Shown: piece by piece, positions 8,526 to 17,628 of the stretch
Layout: the number at the start of each line of letters is the position of its first letter
Position numbering within the stretch: the first letter of the stretch is position 1
Assembly (NCBI RefSeq): GCF_014529985.1
Contig: NZ_JACVMU010000005.1
Span: 101,147-165,146, forward strand
Length of the DNA: 64,000 bases
Direction of reading: 5' to 3'
DNA from: Leucobacter sp. cx-42
GTDB taxonomy: Bacteria > Actinomycetota > Actinomycetes > Actinomycetales > Microbacteriaceae
Position numbers and translations under genes: made by a program
The notes under the pieces: model-generated
What the model was told of the DNA's origin: nothing
Seen by the model: the letters and a program-made list of their open reading frames with translations, nothing else
Database searches by the model: none

Positions 8526-11500
8526 ATGGCGCGGTTTAGTCCCCTTGAGTGGCCGGTTCTCCGGCAGCTGCGCTCGAACGATAAGTTCGGGCGGGGCGAC
8601 GCCGTCATGTCGCAAAAGTCCCGCGATAAGACCCCTCGTACCGCTACTGCCGATCGCGTCGTGCAGAGCGTGTGCCCGTTCTGTGCCGTTGGTTGCGGCC
8701 AGAAGGTCTTCGTCAAGGACGAAAAGGTCATTCAGATCGAGGGCGATCCCGATTCGCCGATCTCGCGTGGCCGCCTCTGCCCGAAGGGTTCGGCGAGCGA
8801 GCAGCTCGTGAACTCCGCAACCAGGCAGACCGAAATCTTGTACCGCGCACCCCGCTCTCGCGAGTGGCAGCCGCTGTCCCTCGACACCGCGATCGACATG
8901 ATTGCGGATCGCTTCCTCGACGCCCGCAAAAAGTGGTGGCAAGACGTCGACGAGCAGGGGCGTGCGCTCCGCCGCACGATGGGCATTGCTGCCCTCGGCG
9001 GCGCGACCCTCGATAACGAGGAAAACTACCTCATCAAGAAACTCTTTACGGCGGCTGGCGCGATCCAGATCGAGAACCAGGCCCGTATTTGACACTCCGC
9101 AACAGTTCCCAGTTTGGGAGCTTCGTTCGGCCGAGGCGGCGCTACACAGCCGCTGCAAGATATGGCCAATGCGGATTGCATCGTCATCCAGGGTTCCAAC
9201 ATGGCCGAGTGCCATCCCGTTGGCTTCCAGTGGGTGACTGAAGCGAAGGCTCGTGGCGCCAAGATCATCCATATTGATCCGCGCTTCACGCGAACTTCCG
9301 CAGTGGCTGACAAGCACGTGTCGATCCGCGCAGGATCAGACATTGTGTTGCTCGGCGCGCTTATCAACTACGTCATCGCAGGCGATCACTGGCTGCGGGA
9401 CTACGTTGTGGCGTACACGAACGCGGCGACGATTGTGAGCCCAGAGTTCCGTGACACGGAAGACCTCGACGGCTTGTTCTCTGGCTACGACGAGACGACT
9501 GGCAAGTATGATCAGTCGACCTGGGCGTACCAGCGCACCCAGAAAAAGGGTGACGCTGAGCTGGCTGGCGACGAGCGCTACCTGCGTGACGAGACCCTGG
9601 AGAACCCGCACACGGTGTTCCAGATCCTCAAGCGCCACTTCGCTCGCTACACGCCTGAGATGGTGCGCGAGACCTGTGGCATCTCTGAGGAAGACTTCGC
9701 GTACCTTGCGCGCACGATCACCGAGAACTCGGGCCGCGACCGCACGACCTGCTTCGCGTACGCGGTTGGTTGGACCCAGCACACGATGGGTGCGCAGTTC
9801 ATCCGCACGTCGGCGATTCTGCAGCTGCTGCTCGGCAACATGGGCCGTCCCGGCGGCGGCATCATGGCGCTGCGTGGTCACGCAAGTATCCAGGGCTCGA
9901 CCGATATCCCGACGCTCTTCAACCTGCTGCCCGGTTACCTCCCCATGCCGACCGTCGACAAGACGTCGATGACGGAATATGTGGACGCGATCCGCACCCC
10001 CGATCAGGTCGGTTTCTGGAGCGAGGCCGAGGCGTACACCGTGAGTCTCATGAAGTCTTGGTGGGGCGACAAGGCAACCGCTGAGAACGACTGGGCATTC
10101 GACTATCTGCCGCGTCTCGATGGCCCTCACGGCACCTATCAAACGGTCGCGAAGATGATGGCCGACGAGATCGATGGCTACTTCATCTTTGGCCAGAACC
10201 CGGCAGTTGGATCGGCGCACGGCCGCATGCAGCGCCTCGCGATGTCGCACCTGAAGTGGCTTGTGATCCGCGATTTCGCGATGATCGAGTCGGCCACCTG
10301 GTGGAAGGACGGCCCCGAGATCGAATCGGGCGAGCTGCGCACGGAAGACATCGAGACCGAGGTCTTCTTCATGCCTGCCGCGAACCACGTCGAGAAGTCG
10401 GGCACCTTCACGCAGACCCAGCGCATGGTGCAGTGGCGCCACCAGGCGGTCCAGCCGCCCGGACAGGCGCAGAGCGAGCTTGATTTCTTCCATGAGCTTG
10501 GTGTGCGGATCCGCGAGCGCCTCAAGGACTCGACCGATCCGCGCGATCGTCCGCTCCTTGACCTGACCTGGGATTACCCGGCGGATGCCCACGGCAACCC
10601 CGACCCCGAGGCAGTGCTCGCTGAGATCAACGGCTTCCACGTCACTGGCGAGAACGCCGACAAGCCACTGTCTTCGTACACGGAGATGAAAGCCGACGGC
10701 TCGACCTCTGGCGGCTGCTGGATCTACACCGGCGTTTACGCTGACGGTGTGAACCGGTCGGCGATCCGCCCCCGTAAGGACGATCAGTCACCCGATGGCG
10801 GCGATTGGGCGTGGGTATGGCCCGCGAACCGACGGATGCTCTACAACCGCGCTTCGGCGGATCCCCAGGGCAAGCCCTGGAGTGAGCGAAAGAAGTACGT
10901 CTGGTGGGACGAGGACGCGAAGAAGTGGGTCGGACACGACAACCCTGACTTCCCCGTTGGGCTTGCGCCCGACGCGCGCCCCGAACCTGGCGCAACCGGC
11001 GCTGCCGGCCTGTCTGGAACCGATGCGTTCATCATGCAGGCCGACGGTAAGGGCTGGCTGTACGCTCCGAAGGGGCTTGCAGATGGCCCGCTGCCGACGC
11101 ACTACGAGCCGCAGGAGTCACAGGTCGCGAACCCGGTCTATGACCAGCAGCGATCGCCAACGCGAGTCACCATGAACCGCACTGACAACCTCAGTGCGCC
11201 GAGTGACATCGAGCCTGGCGCCGAGGTGTACCCGCACTCGTTCACGACCTACCGGCTTACCGAGCACCACACCGCTGGTGGCATGAGCCGCTGGCTGCCG
11301 TACCTTGCGGAGCTGCAGCCCGAGATGTTCTGCGAGGTCTCACCCGAGCTCGCAGAGGAGTACGGACTCGAGCCGTACGGCTGGGCGACGATCATTTCGC
11401 CGCGTGCCGCGATCGAGACCAAGGTGCTCGTGACGGACCGCGTGAAGGCGCTCGAGATCGGTGGCCGCACGGTGCACCAGATCGGCCTGCCGTATCACTG

Positions 11501-11768
11501 GGGCGTTGGCGGCGACGCCGTCGTCTCGGGTGACGCTGCGAATGACTTGCTCGGCATCGCGATGGATCCGAACGTCCTCATCCAGGAGTCAAAGGTCGGT
11601 GCGTGCGCGATTGTGCCTGGCCGTCGTCCGCGCGGTCAGGCGCTGCTCGATCTCGTTGCCGAGTACCAGCAGCGCGCAGGCATTACGGTAGAGACAGCGA
11701 TCAGCCCGCACGACGATGCGGCGTATGCTGAACCGCAGCAGCCAGACGTCGAAGGGGACAGCGAATGA
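8526..11768 (+). CDS. fdnG: Formate dehydrogenase catalytic subunit, selenocysteine-containing
   Basis: A 1080-residue molybdenum or tungsten bis-MGD enzyme that oxidises formate to CO2. The iron-sulfur motif is C50, C53, C57 and C85 (SVCPFCAVGCGQ ... RLCPKG). The in-frame UGA at 9090-9092 falls at residue 189, within NQARI-U-HSATV, exactly the selenocysteine position of formate dehydrogenases. The frame then continues with ASFGRGGATQ without a break to 11768. selA, selB, selD and tRNA-Sec are nearby. There is no twin-arginine signal, so the catalytic side is probably cytoplasmic. The ATG at 8526 (MARFSPLEWPVLRQL) is preferred; a second Met lies at residue 28. The stop overlaps the start of the beta subunit by 4 bases. 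No fdhD or molybdopterin genes are in view. Confidence 0.93.
9090..9128 (+). promoter_or_regulatory. UGA codon and SECIS-like hairpin
   Basis: The recoded UGA (9090-9092) is followed by a short hairpin in which TTCCC (9106-9110) pairs with GGGAG (9116-9120) around the loop AGTTT. The loop contains GU and begins 18 bases after the UGA, within the distance expected for bacterial SECIS elements that bind SelB. The helix is short and the fold was judged by eye. Confidence 0.7.
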
Positions 11769-12793
11769 GTGGACACCTCACTGAGTCGCATCATCAGACC
11801 CGTGACGAGCACAACCACAAGGGCTTCTTCACCGACACCTCGATCTGCATCGGCTGCAAGGCGTGCGAGGTCGCGTGTAAAGAGTGGAACCGAAACCCGG
11901 CAGACTCCGACTGGAAGCTGTCAGAGTCGTCGTACGACAACACCGGTTCGCTCGGCGCAGACACTTGGCGCCACGTCGCCTTCGTAGAGCAGGGCAAAGA
12001 GAAGATCGAAGCGGCCCGCGAGAGCGGTCGCAAGCTCATCGGCCTCGGCATGCCCTCGATCGGTGGCCCGAAGCCGCGCGGCACGAACGCGTTCCTTGAG
12101 CGCGGCGACCTCGGCGACGGTGACCTCTCTGGCCTCGACACGAAGCCGCCAGATACGCCAGACTTCCGCTGGCTCATGTCTTCTGACGTGTGCAAGCACT
12201 GCACCAATGCCGGCTGCCTCGATGTCTGTCCAACTGGCGCCCTGTACCGCACCGAGTTCGGCACGGTCGTCGTCCAGGAGGACGTCTGCAATGGCTGTGG
12301 CACCTGCGTCGCTGGCTGCCCCTTCGGCGTGATCGAGCGCCGCAAGGACGGCATCGCACAGCCCAAGACCAACCGCGACTTCACGCCTGGCGAGCAGGCC
12401 GCGACGCCAAACGTCGGCGTCGCTCAGAAATGCACCCTCTGCTACGACCGTCTCACCGACGATCAGACTCCCGCGTGCGCCCAAGCATGCCCGACGACGT
12501 CGATCAAGTTCGGCAGCAAGGAAGACCTCGCGAAGATCGCGCGCGCTCGCGTCCGCGAACTGCACAAGCAGGGCCTCACCGAGGCTCGCCTCTACGGCGC
12601 GAACCCGAAGGACGGCGTCGGCGGAACCGGCTCGGTCTTCCTCCTGCTCGACGAGCCTGAGGTGTACGGCCTGCCGCCCGATCCGCGGGTCGCGACGGCT
12701 GATCTGCCGCGTATGTTCAAGCGGGCCGCGATTGCTGCGGCCGGCATGGTGGGCGCAGTTGCCCTTGCATTCATGGCCGGAGGACGTCGGTGA
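11765..12793 (+). CDS. Formate dehydrogenase iron-sulfur subunit
   Basis: A 342-residue electron-transfer subunit carrying four [4Fe-4S] cluster motifs: CIGCKACEVACKEW, CKHCTNAGCLDVCP, CNGCGTCVAGCPFG and CTLCYDRL with the distant CAQACP. A single hydrophobic helix at the C-terminus (AAIAAAGMVGAVALAFMAG) would anchor it to the membrane. The ATG overlaps the catalytic subunit's stop by 4 bases (ATGA), and its own stop overlaps the next gene's GTG by 4 bases, indicating tight translational coupling in a three-gene operon. It passes electrons from the catalytic subunit to the NrfD-like membrane subunit. Confidence 0.93.
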   Translation: MSGHLTESHHQTRDEHNHKGFFTDTSICIGCKACEVACKEWNRNPADSDWKLSESSYDNTGSLGADTWRHVAFVEQGKEKIEAARESGRKLIGLGMPSIGGPKPRGTNAFLERGDLGDGDLSGLDTKPPDTPDFRWLMSSDVCKHCTNAGCLDVCPTGALYRTEFGTVVVQEDVCNGCGTCVAGCPFGVIERRKDGIAQPKTNRDFTPGEQAATPNVGVAQKCTLCYDRLTDDQTPACAQACPTTSIKFGSKEDLAKIARARVRELHKQGLTEARLYGANPKDGVGGTGSVFLLLDEPEVYGLPPDPRVATADLPRMFKRAAIAAAGMVGAVALAFMAGGRR

Positions 12794-13896
12794 GCATCTC
12801 TGAGTACGACGCGTACCGCCCGCCCGAGGGGCCGCGGAAGCGCGGCGGCAAGCGGAAGCGGCGCGGGGGCGGTTTTGGCGCCGGTGGCGGAGCTGGCCGT
12901 TCCGATGGTTCGCGAGAGATGGCGATGGTTCCCGAGGTCGAATTTACCTCGTACTACGATCGCCCGATCGTCAAAGCTCCGCCGTGGGAAGCCCCCATCG
13001 GCATCTATCTTTTCCTCGGTGGTGTTGCTGGCGGATCGTCTCTGCTCGCTGCCGGAGCGCAGTTCACGAAGAACGCCAAGCTGCGTCGCAACAGTCGCCT
13101 CGCGGCCATCAGTGCTGCGGGTCTTGGCGCGGTCGCGCTCATTGTCGACCTTGGCCGGCCGGAGCGCTTCCTCAACATGTTCCGCACCTTTAAGGTGACG
13201 TCGCCCATGAGCGTTGGCTCGTGGATCCTTGGCGCGTTCAGCGCCGGCGCCGGTGTCGCCGCCGTCGCCGAGGTGGATCGCATGACCAAGCGTAAGCTGC
13301 CGCTCGGCCCGCTGCGTCCCGTCCTGAAGTTCGTTGAGGCGCCAGCTGGCGTTGCCTCGGCAGTCTTCGCTGCGCCGCTCGCTGCCTACACTGGCGTGCT
13401 GCTGTCTGACACCGCGAACCCCACCTGGAACGCCGCGAAGGAAGACCTCGCGTTCGTCTTCGTGAGCTCTGCGAGCCTCGCTTCCGGCGGACTCGGCATG
13501 ATCACGACCCCGGTCGCCGACGCGAAGCCCGCACGTGTACTCGCCGTCGCTGGCTCGGCAGCCGAGCTCGTCGCATCGGAACTCATGGAGCGCCGTATGG
13601 ACCCCGTCGCCGCAGAGCCCCTGCACCACGGCACCCCGGGCAAGATGCTCAAGTGGAGCAAGTACCTCGCCGCGGCCGGTGGCCTCGGCGCGCTGCTCGG
13701 CGGGCGCAATCGTGCGGTCGCCGTTGCCTCTGGCGTGACGCTGCTTGCGGCCTCGGCTTTGACCCGCTTCGGCGTGCTCGAGGCTGGCTTGGAGTCGACC
13801 AAGGATCCGCGCTACGTCATCGAGCCGCAGAAGCGTCGCCTCGAGGAGCGCCGTCGCCGCGGCATCGTCGACGACTCGATCACGACCGCCGGGTAG
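12790..13896 (+). CDS. NrfD-like membrane subunit of formate dehydrogenase
   Basis: A 368-residue integral membrane protein of the NrfD/PsrC family, with a charged Arg/Lys/Gly-rich N-terminus (about 45 residues) before the conserved YYDRPIVKAPPWEAPIGIYLFLGGVAGGS. Several hydrophobic helices follow, and LGRPERFLNMFR is a family motif near the quinone site. It replaces the cytochrome b subunit (FdnI) found in enterobacterial formate dehydrogenase-N and would deliver electrons to menaquinone. The GTG start overlaps the beta subunit's stop by 4 bases. The tail is rich in Arg and probably cytoplasmic. Confidence 0.88.
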   Translation: MSISEYDAYRPPEGPRKRGGKRKRRGGGFGAGGGAGRSDGSREMAMVPEVEFTSYYDRPIVKAPPWEAPIGIYLFLGGVAGGSSLLAAGAQFTKNAKLRRNSRLAAISAAGLGAVALIVDLGRPERFLNMFRTFKVTSPMSVGSWILGAFSAGAGVAAVAEVDRMTKRKLPLGPLRPVLKFVEAPAGVASAVFAAPLAAYTGVLLSDTANPTWNAAKEDLAFVFVSSASLASGGLGMITTPVADAKPARVLAVAGSAAELVASELMERRMDPVAAEPLHHGTPGKMLKWSKYLAAAGGLGALLGGRNRAVAVASGVTLLAASALTRFGVLEAGLESTKDPRYVIEPQKRRLEERRRRGIVDDSITTAG

Positions 13897-13934
13897 TGCT
13901 GGGGCTTCGGCCCGCGCCCGCCTCGCGCCCCATT

Positions 13935-14012
13935 TCGCCTCGGTCAGAGATCGCAGCTTCGGTAAGACGTTTTTACCCGATTTCGTCTTACCGAAGCTCG
14001 ATTTCTTACCCA
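13935..14012. repeat. Family A palindromic repeat (R3)
   Basis: An intergenic palindrome whose inner arms are AGCTTCGGTAAGACG and CGTCTTACCGAAGCT around a loop of about 14 bases. Its outer flanks are TCGGTCAGAGATCG on the left and CTCGATTTCTTACC on the right. It matches the copies at 5421, 19431 and 49524. It lies 40 bases after the formate dehydrogenase operon. Confidence 0.8.
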
Positions 14013-14049
14013 CGCGAACGCTGTGGCGCGGCCCCAATCCCCCAGCTAT

Positions 14050-14084
14050 GAACCCCTGAAGCTTCGGCCTCAGGGGTTCTTTCG
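14050..14084 (+). terminator. Rho-independent terminator of the fdh operon
   Basis: The stem GAACCCCTGAaGC, loop TTCG and GCcTCAGGGGTTC are followed by TTTCGTTT. It lies after the family A repeat and before the bacteriocin promoter region. The rest of the 13897-14270 gap holds only this hairpin, the repeat and an unrecognised promoter stretch. Confidence 0.8.
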
Positions 14085-14270
14085 TTTCCCTGTTCCTGGG
14101 CGCGGATCGGTGCCTCGCTGCCACGATCCGCCCATTTCTCGTCATCTTTTGCCGCTCTACGCCGAACTCCGGTTCATCGCACGTCACCCCATTGATCGGG
14201 CGTGTAAACGGGAGGAATATCGACAGCCCTCGAGGTTTTCATATCCACACGTTCGCAAGGGAGTGAACAC

Positions 14271-14594
14271 ATGAAACAGAAGAAGCGAATCACAGCGCTC
14301 ATGGCAGGTCTCGTCCTCGTTGGTACCTCGGTGTTTGGTGGCGTCTCGGCGGCTTCGGCCGCCACTGTATACGTCGAAGGCGGCAAATGGCATTACGGGT
14401 TTTTCGAGCCCTCAAGCACGATCTTTGTCTTTTCCGATTTTGACCACGCCAGAAAGAAGCATCGTTCAACAGCCTGCAGCAATTACGGCTGCCGCCACGA
14501 CACTCGAGGCCCAGGCATCAGATCTCACGCGCAGATTCAGGCGACTGGATCATTGTTCCGGGTAAGCAATACGGCCTATTACTACGTATTTTGA
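14271..14594 (+). CDS. Lactococcin 972-like bacteriocin precursor
   Basis: A 107-residue secreted peptide. Residues 1-31 are a Sec signal peptide (KQKKR, hydrophobic core, ASAA cleavage). The mature part has the family pattern: EGGKWHYGF near its start, SDFDHARKKHRSTA in the middle and SNTAYYYVF at the C-terminus, comparable to the WQHG, YHHGSKTHSAT and ASFYYNFW stretches of lactococcin 972, which blocks cell-wall synthesis at the septum by binding lipid II. Two Cys (in ACSNYGC) are an addition. AAGGGAG lies upstream of the ATG. It heads a cluster with three lipoproteins, an adaptor and an ABC exporter, as expected for this bacteriocin class. The activity here is not demonstrated. Confidence 0.85.
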   Translation: MKQKKRITALMAGLVLVGTSVFGGVSAASAATVYVEGGKWHYGFFEPSSTIFVFSDFDHARKKHRSTACSNYGCRHDTRGPGIRSHAQIQATGSLFRVSNTAYYYVF

Positions 14595-14652
14595 TCAGCC
14601 TTGTGCTGACCGGCCACCCCAGCAGCCCGAAACAGAATCTTGAAGGGGCGAG

Positions 14653-15285
14653 ATGAATCTACGATCCTCTCTGCCAGGGGTTTGGAACATCGCACTCACT
14701 CTCGCATGGTGCGCCATTCTGACCTCATGCAGTTTTGCTGTGCCCGCAGACCCGGAAGGCGCTCCACTTTCACAGCCCAACGACATGCCTGAGTTTTCGG
14801 GGCCATGGGCTGACCTGTTCCGCGATGAGTACTCGCGCGCGCCGAACGATGAGATTCGCGGCTATCTCAGTGACGAAGTCATTAGTGAAGCTGAAAATCA
14901 GGCCGTGACGGAGGCCTTTCGAAAATGCATGAACTCCCGTGGCCTTACGTTTGATGACTTCGAATACGACGGCTCCTACCGCTTCGGGTATACACAGGTG
15001 AGCGGCCCCGACGAAGCAAACGAGATTGCAACCGACTGCGAGATGAGCACTGGCGCGGATCAGGTTTCATTTCTGTACCACCAGATAAAGCTCAATCCCG
15101 AGAATACGGATCGCAATCCAGACATCGCAGCTTGTCTGGTTCGCGCCGGTGTAGTGCCCTCCAATTACACCGCAGACGATTACAAGGACTACCCAGTGTG
15201 GGAGCAGGCAATCACGAAGGTGGACGCTGCGAAGGCCACGGAAGAAGCGTGCAGACGAGACCCCTCAGGAGCTTTCCGTGGCTAA
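14653..15285 (+). CDS. Lipoprotein paralogue 1 of bacteriocin locus
   Basis: A 210-residue predicted lipoprotein with a signal sequence and lipobox-like ILTSC (Cys 26). The exported part carries a domain shared by all three tandem genes: DMPEFSGPWADLFR, APNDEIRGYL, VTEAFRKCM, RGLTFDDF, PDEANEIATDCE, NPENTDRNPDIAACL and DPSGAFRG. Four cysteines outside the lipobox are conserved in all three copies, which suggests two disulfides. I do not recognise a named family. Position directly after the bacteriocin suggests immunity or envelope sensing, which is inference. Its last codons contain the ribosome-binding site and GTG start of the next gene (8-base overlap). GC content is visibly lower than in the flanking chromosome (about 48% in one 60-base line). 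Confidence 0.8.
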   Translation: MNLRSSLPGVWNIALTLAWCAILTSCSFAVPADPEGAPLSQPNDMPEFSGPWADLFRDEYSRAPNDEIRGYLSDEVISEAENQAVTEAFRKCMNSRGLTFDDFEYDGSYRFGYTQVSGPDEANEIATDCEMSTGADQVSFLYHQIKLNPENTDRNPDIAACLVRAGVVPSNYTADDYKDYPVWEQAITKVDAAKATEEACRRDPSGAFRG

Positions 15286-15913
15286 CATACACAAGGCGAT
15301 TGTTGCCATTACGCTGCTAGCGGTTGGGTCGACACTGACGGCATGTAACGGGCCCGGCACTGGCCAGCGCCAGACCTCTTCAGAAGAGGTCGACTACTCC
15401 CATATCACTGACATGCCTAACTTTTCAGGTCCATGGGCAGAAGAGTTCCGGAATGCCTATGCGAAGGCGCCCAACGATGAGATCAGAGCCTACCTTCGAG
15501 ACGAGAACATCACCGAAGCAGAAAAACAAGCTGTAACCGAGGCATTTCGCACTTGTTTGTCTACGCAAGGCGTTGGGTTTACAGATTTTGACTTTGATGG
15601 CGGATTCTCCACGACGTTTGAGGGCGTAAGCGGATCCGAGGAAGCTAACAGAGTCACGAACGAATGCGCTGCGAACAGCGGAGTTGACGACGTGATCTTC
15701 CTGTACTTCCAGGTTCGAGCGAACCCCCAAAACCGTGATCTCAGTCGCGAAATTGCCATGTGCATGGTTCGCTCAGAAACGGTAACGCCAAGCTTCACCG
15801 CTGAGAACTACAGGTCAAATGAGATCGAAGGCTTCGCGGCCTCCGACGTAATCGCGACAAGAGAGGCACTACGTGAGTGTCAAGCCGCACCATTGGAGGC
15901 CTTCAATGACTAG
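15278..15913 (+). CDS. Lipoprotein paralogue 2 of bacteriocin locus
   Basis: A 211-residue paralogue of its two neighbours with lipobox LTAC (Cys 23). Conserved blocks: DMPNFSGPWAEEFR, APNDEIRAYLRDE, ITEAEKQAVTEAFRTCL, EEANRVTNECA, NPQNRD and the four shared cysteines. This copy is the most diverged in its C-terminal third, with a distinct TPSFTAENYRSNEIEG segment and an ending of APLEAFND. The GTG start at 15278 uses CAGGAG inside the previous gene's last codons. Function is not known; an envelope-anchored partner of the bacteriocin, possibly immunity, is the best guess. Confidence 0.8.
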   Translation: MANIHKAIVAITLLAVGSTLTACNGPGTGQRQTSSEEVDYSHITDMPNFSGPWAEEFRNAYAKAPNDEIRAYLRDENITEAEKQAVTEAFRTCLSTQGVGFTDFDFDGGFSTTFEGVSGSEEANRVTNECAANSGVDDVIFLYFQVRANPQNRDLSREIAMCMVRSETVTPSFTAENYRSNEIEGFAASDVIATREALRECQAAPLEAFND

Positions 15914-16544
15914 CCGATTCAACATTGCCCCGTTTCTTGTCGCGCTGATTGCGGCGGCTGGCCTACTGACGGCCTGTAGCGGGCCGGGCATCGACCAAAC
16001 CCAGAGTTCGTCCGAGGAGACCGACTATTCCCACGTCCCCGATATGCCTGATTTCAAGGGGCCGTGGGCTGAGGACTTCCGTTACGCCTATGCCAGGGCA
16101 GCGAATGAGAAGATTCGCGACTACCTGCGCGATGAAGTCATCACAGAAGCGGAGAAACAGGAAGTCACCGAAGCCTTCCGGAATTGCATGGTCTCGCGCG
16201 GTCTCACCTTTGACGACTTCGACGACGATGGAAGCTACTCTTTCGAATTCGCGGCAGTAAACAACCCCGATGAGGCAAACGAGATCGCGAACAACTGTGA
16301 GAACGAGACCGGTGTCTTCGAAGTAGTGAGCATGTATTTCTCGATACGCGCTAACCCGGAGAACAAGGATCAGACGCCTGAAATCGTCGCCTGCCTTATT
16401 AGGTCGGGTGTCGTCCCTCGTGACTACACGGTGGAGCAGCGCAAACAAAGATTGATCGACGACTACGCGATTGTCGACGAATTCGAAGCCTGGGAAGCAG
16501 ACCAAGCATGCGAAAAGGACCCAGAGGGAGCATTCCGTGACTGA
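15906..16544 (+). CDS. Lipoprotein paralogue 3 of bacteriocin locus
   Basis: About 212 residues with lipobox LTAC (Cys 24), closest to paralogue 2 at the N-terminus (SGPGIDQTQSSSEETDYSHV) and to paralogue 1 in RGLTFDDF, PDEANEIANNCE and SGVVPRDYT. That mosaic similarity fits duplication with recombination among copies. I chose the ATG at 15906 because it overlaps the previous stop by 8 bases like the other junctions and has TTGGAGG upstream; a start at 15873 is less likely. All four shared cysteines are present. The C-terminal DPEGAFRD overlaps the start of the adaptor gene. Confidence 0.8.
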   Translation: MTSRFNIAPFLVALIAAAGLLTACSGPGIDQTQSSSEETDYSHVPDMPDFKGPWAEDFRYAYARAANEKIRDYLRDEVITEAEKQEVTEAFRNCMVSRGLTFDDFDDDGSYSFEFAAVNNPDEANEIANNCENETGVFEVVSMYFSIRANPENKDQTPEIVACLIRSGVVPRDYTVEQRKQRLIDDYAIVDEFEAWEADQACEKDPEGAFRD

Positions 16545-17628
16545 GAAACGAACCGGCCTCTTCGTAGGCCTGGTGATCGCCGCAGTTCTTGTCGTTCTGG
16601 CAGGTGCGGTCGGCGGGCAGTACCTGCTCCCGCCAAGACCGCCAGCAACCCTGCAGCCAGCGGCCGCAGCGCAGTCCTTCGCCGTCGAGACCGCAGAGTT
16701 CGACGACGCTCGCACCGTGCAGGTCGCGTTCGACGCGGGCAACGAGACCGCCCTCACTCTGCCCGGTGGCGGCCGCATCACGCGGAGCGCCTGCACCGCC
16801 GACGGCACCCTGAAATCAGGCCAACTCGTTGCCGGCGTCAACGGCCAGCCCGTCCTCGCGCTACACACGTCGACCCCACTCTGGCAGAGCCTCGCGCCCG
16901 AGTCGGAGGGTGCTGATGTTGACGCGATCCGCGTCGAATTGGCGAGACTCGGCGCAGATCTGAATGCGACCGGCACAGTGAATGATGCCGTACTCGAAGC
17001 GGTCGCACGCAAGCTGAACCCGGACGTCGATGAGGACGATCTGCCCAAGCTTGAGGCAGTGCCGAGCGAGCGGATCATGTGGCTCCCGGCTCCGGAAGTG
17101 ACGATGCGGAGCTGTTCCGCGGCCGTGGGCGCCACGGTCGAAGCTGGCGCGGAATTCGGCAAGGTCAAGGGCAGCCTGACAGGTGCGCGGATCGAGTCCC
17201 TCCCGCTCGACCTTGCGCCCGGTGCCCGCACACTCAAGGTGTCTGGCGTGACGGTCCCCGTCGACGACTCCGGGGCCGTGACTGATGCCGCGGCACTCCT
17301 GGAACTCTCCGGCGTTTACACGCGCGGCACTGAGGAAACGGATGGGGCGGGGATGGGATCCGCCAATTCGAACGACACGAAGAAGCCCAGCGCGCCAGGC
17401 GTGCTCGCGCTCGTGGAAAACTCGGCGGTGAGTGCGGTGCCGCCCGCCGCCGTGTTTGGGGTGAGCGATTCGGGCGGCTGTCTGACGGCGCAGGGGTCCA
17501 GCTTCGCCATCAACATCGTCGGGTCGCGGCTCGGCAAGACCTACTTCACGCCGGTGAATGCCGAGGCAGCGTTGCCCACACGCGTTGACGTGCCGAAATC
17601 TACGGACCGCACATGCGCGGAGAAGTGA
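16537..17628 (+). CDS. Membrane-anchored adaptor of bacteriocin ABC exporter
   Basis: About 363 residues. One N-terminal membrane helix (LFVGLVIAAVLVVLAGAVGG) is followed by an extracytoplasmic region like the HlyD/RND-adaptor-type or peptidoglycan-binding-like proteins found next to MacB-like exporters in Gram-positive bacteria. A small helical segment (GADVDAIRVELARLGADLNA) resembles the peptidoglycan-binding fold. The GTG at 16537 overlaps the third lipoprotein by 8 bases and follows AGAGGGAG. Its 3' end overlaps the ATPase frame by 16 bases. Its role would be to couple the exporter to the wall or to the substrate. Family assignment is tentative. Confidence 0.65.
   Translation: MTEKRTGLFVGLVIAAVLVVLAGAVGGQYLLPPRPPATLQPAAAAQSFAVETAEFDDARTVQVAFDAGNETALTLPGGGRITRSACTADGTLKSGQLVAGVNGQPVLALHTSTPLWQSLAPESEGADVDAIRVELARLGADLNATGTVNDAVLEAVARKLNPDVDEDDLPKLEAVPSERIMWLPAPEVTMRSCSAAVGATVEAGAEFGKVKGSLTGARIESLPLDLAPGARTLKVSGVTVPVDDSGAVTDAAALLELSGVYTRGTEETDGAGMGSANSNDTKKPSAPGVLALVENSAVSAVPPAAVFGVSDSGGCLTAQGSSFAINIVGSRLGKTYFTPVNAEAALPTRVDVPKSTDRTCAEK

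Noticed and set aside
9090..9092. Premature stop splitting the formate dehydrogenase gene into two pieces
   Set aside because: The UGA is at the conserved selenocysteine position, the frame continues with matching sequence, and the full Sec machinery is nearby, so it is recoding rather than a pseudogene.
12592..14187. Minus-strand open frame of 531 codons opposite fdhB and the NrfD gene
   Set aside because: It is a shadow of GC-rich plus-strand genes, with no domain and low-complexity Arg/Ala/Gly content.
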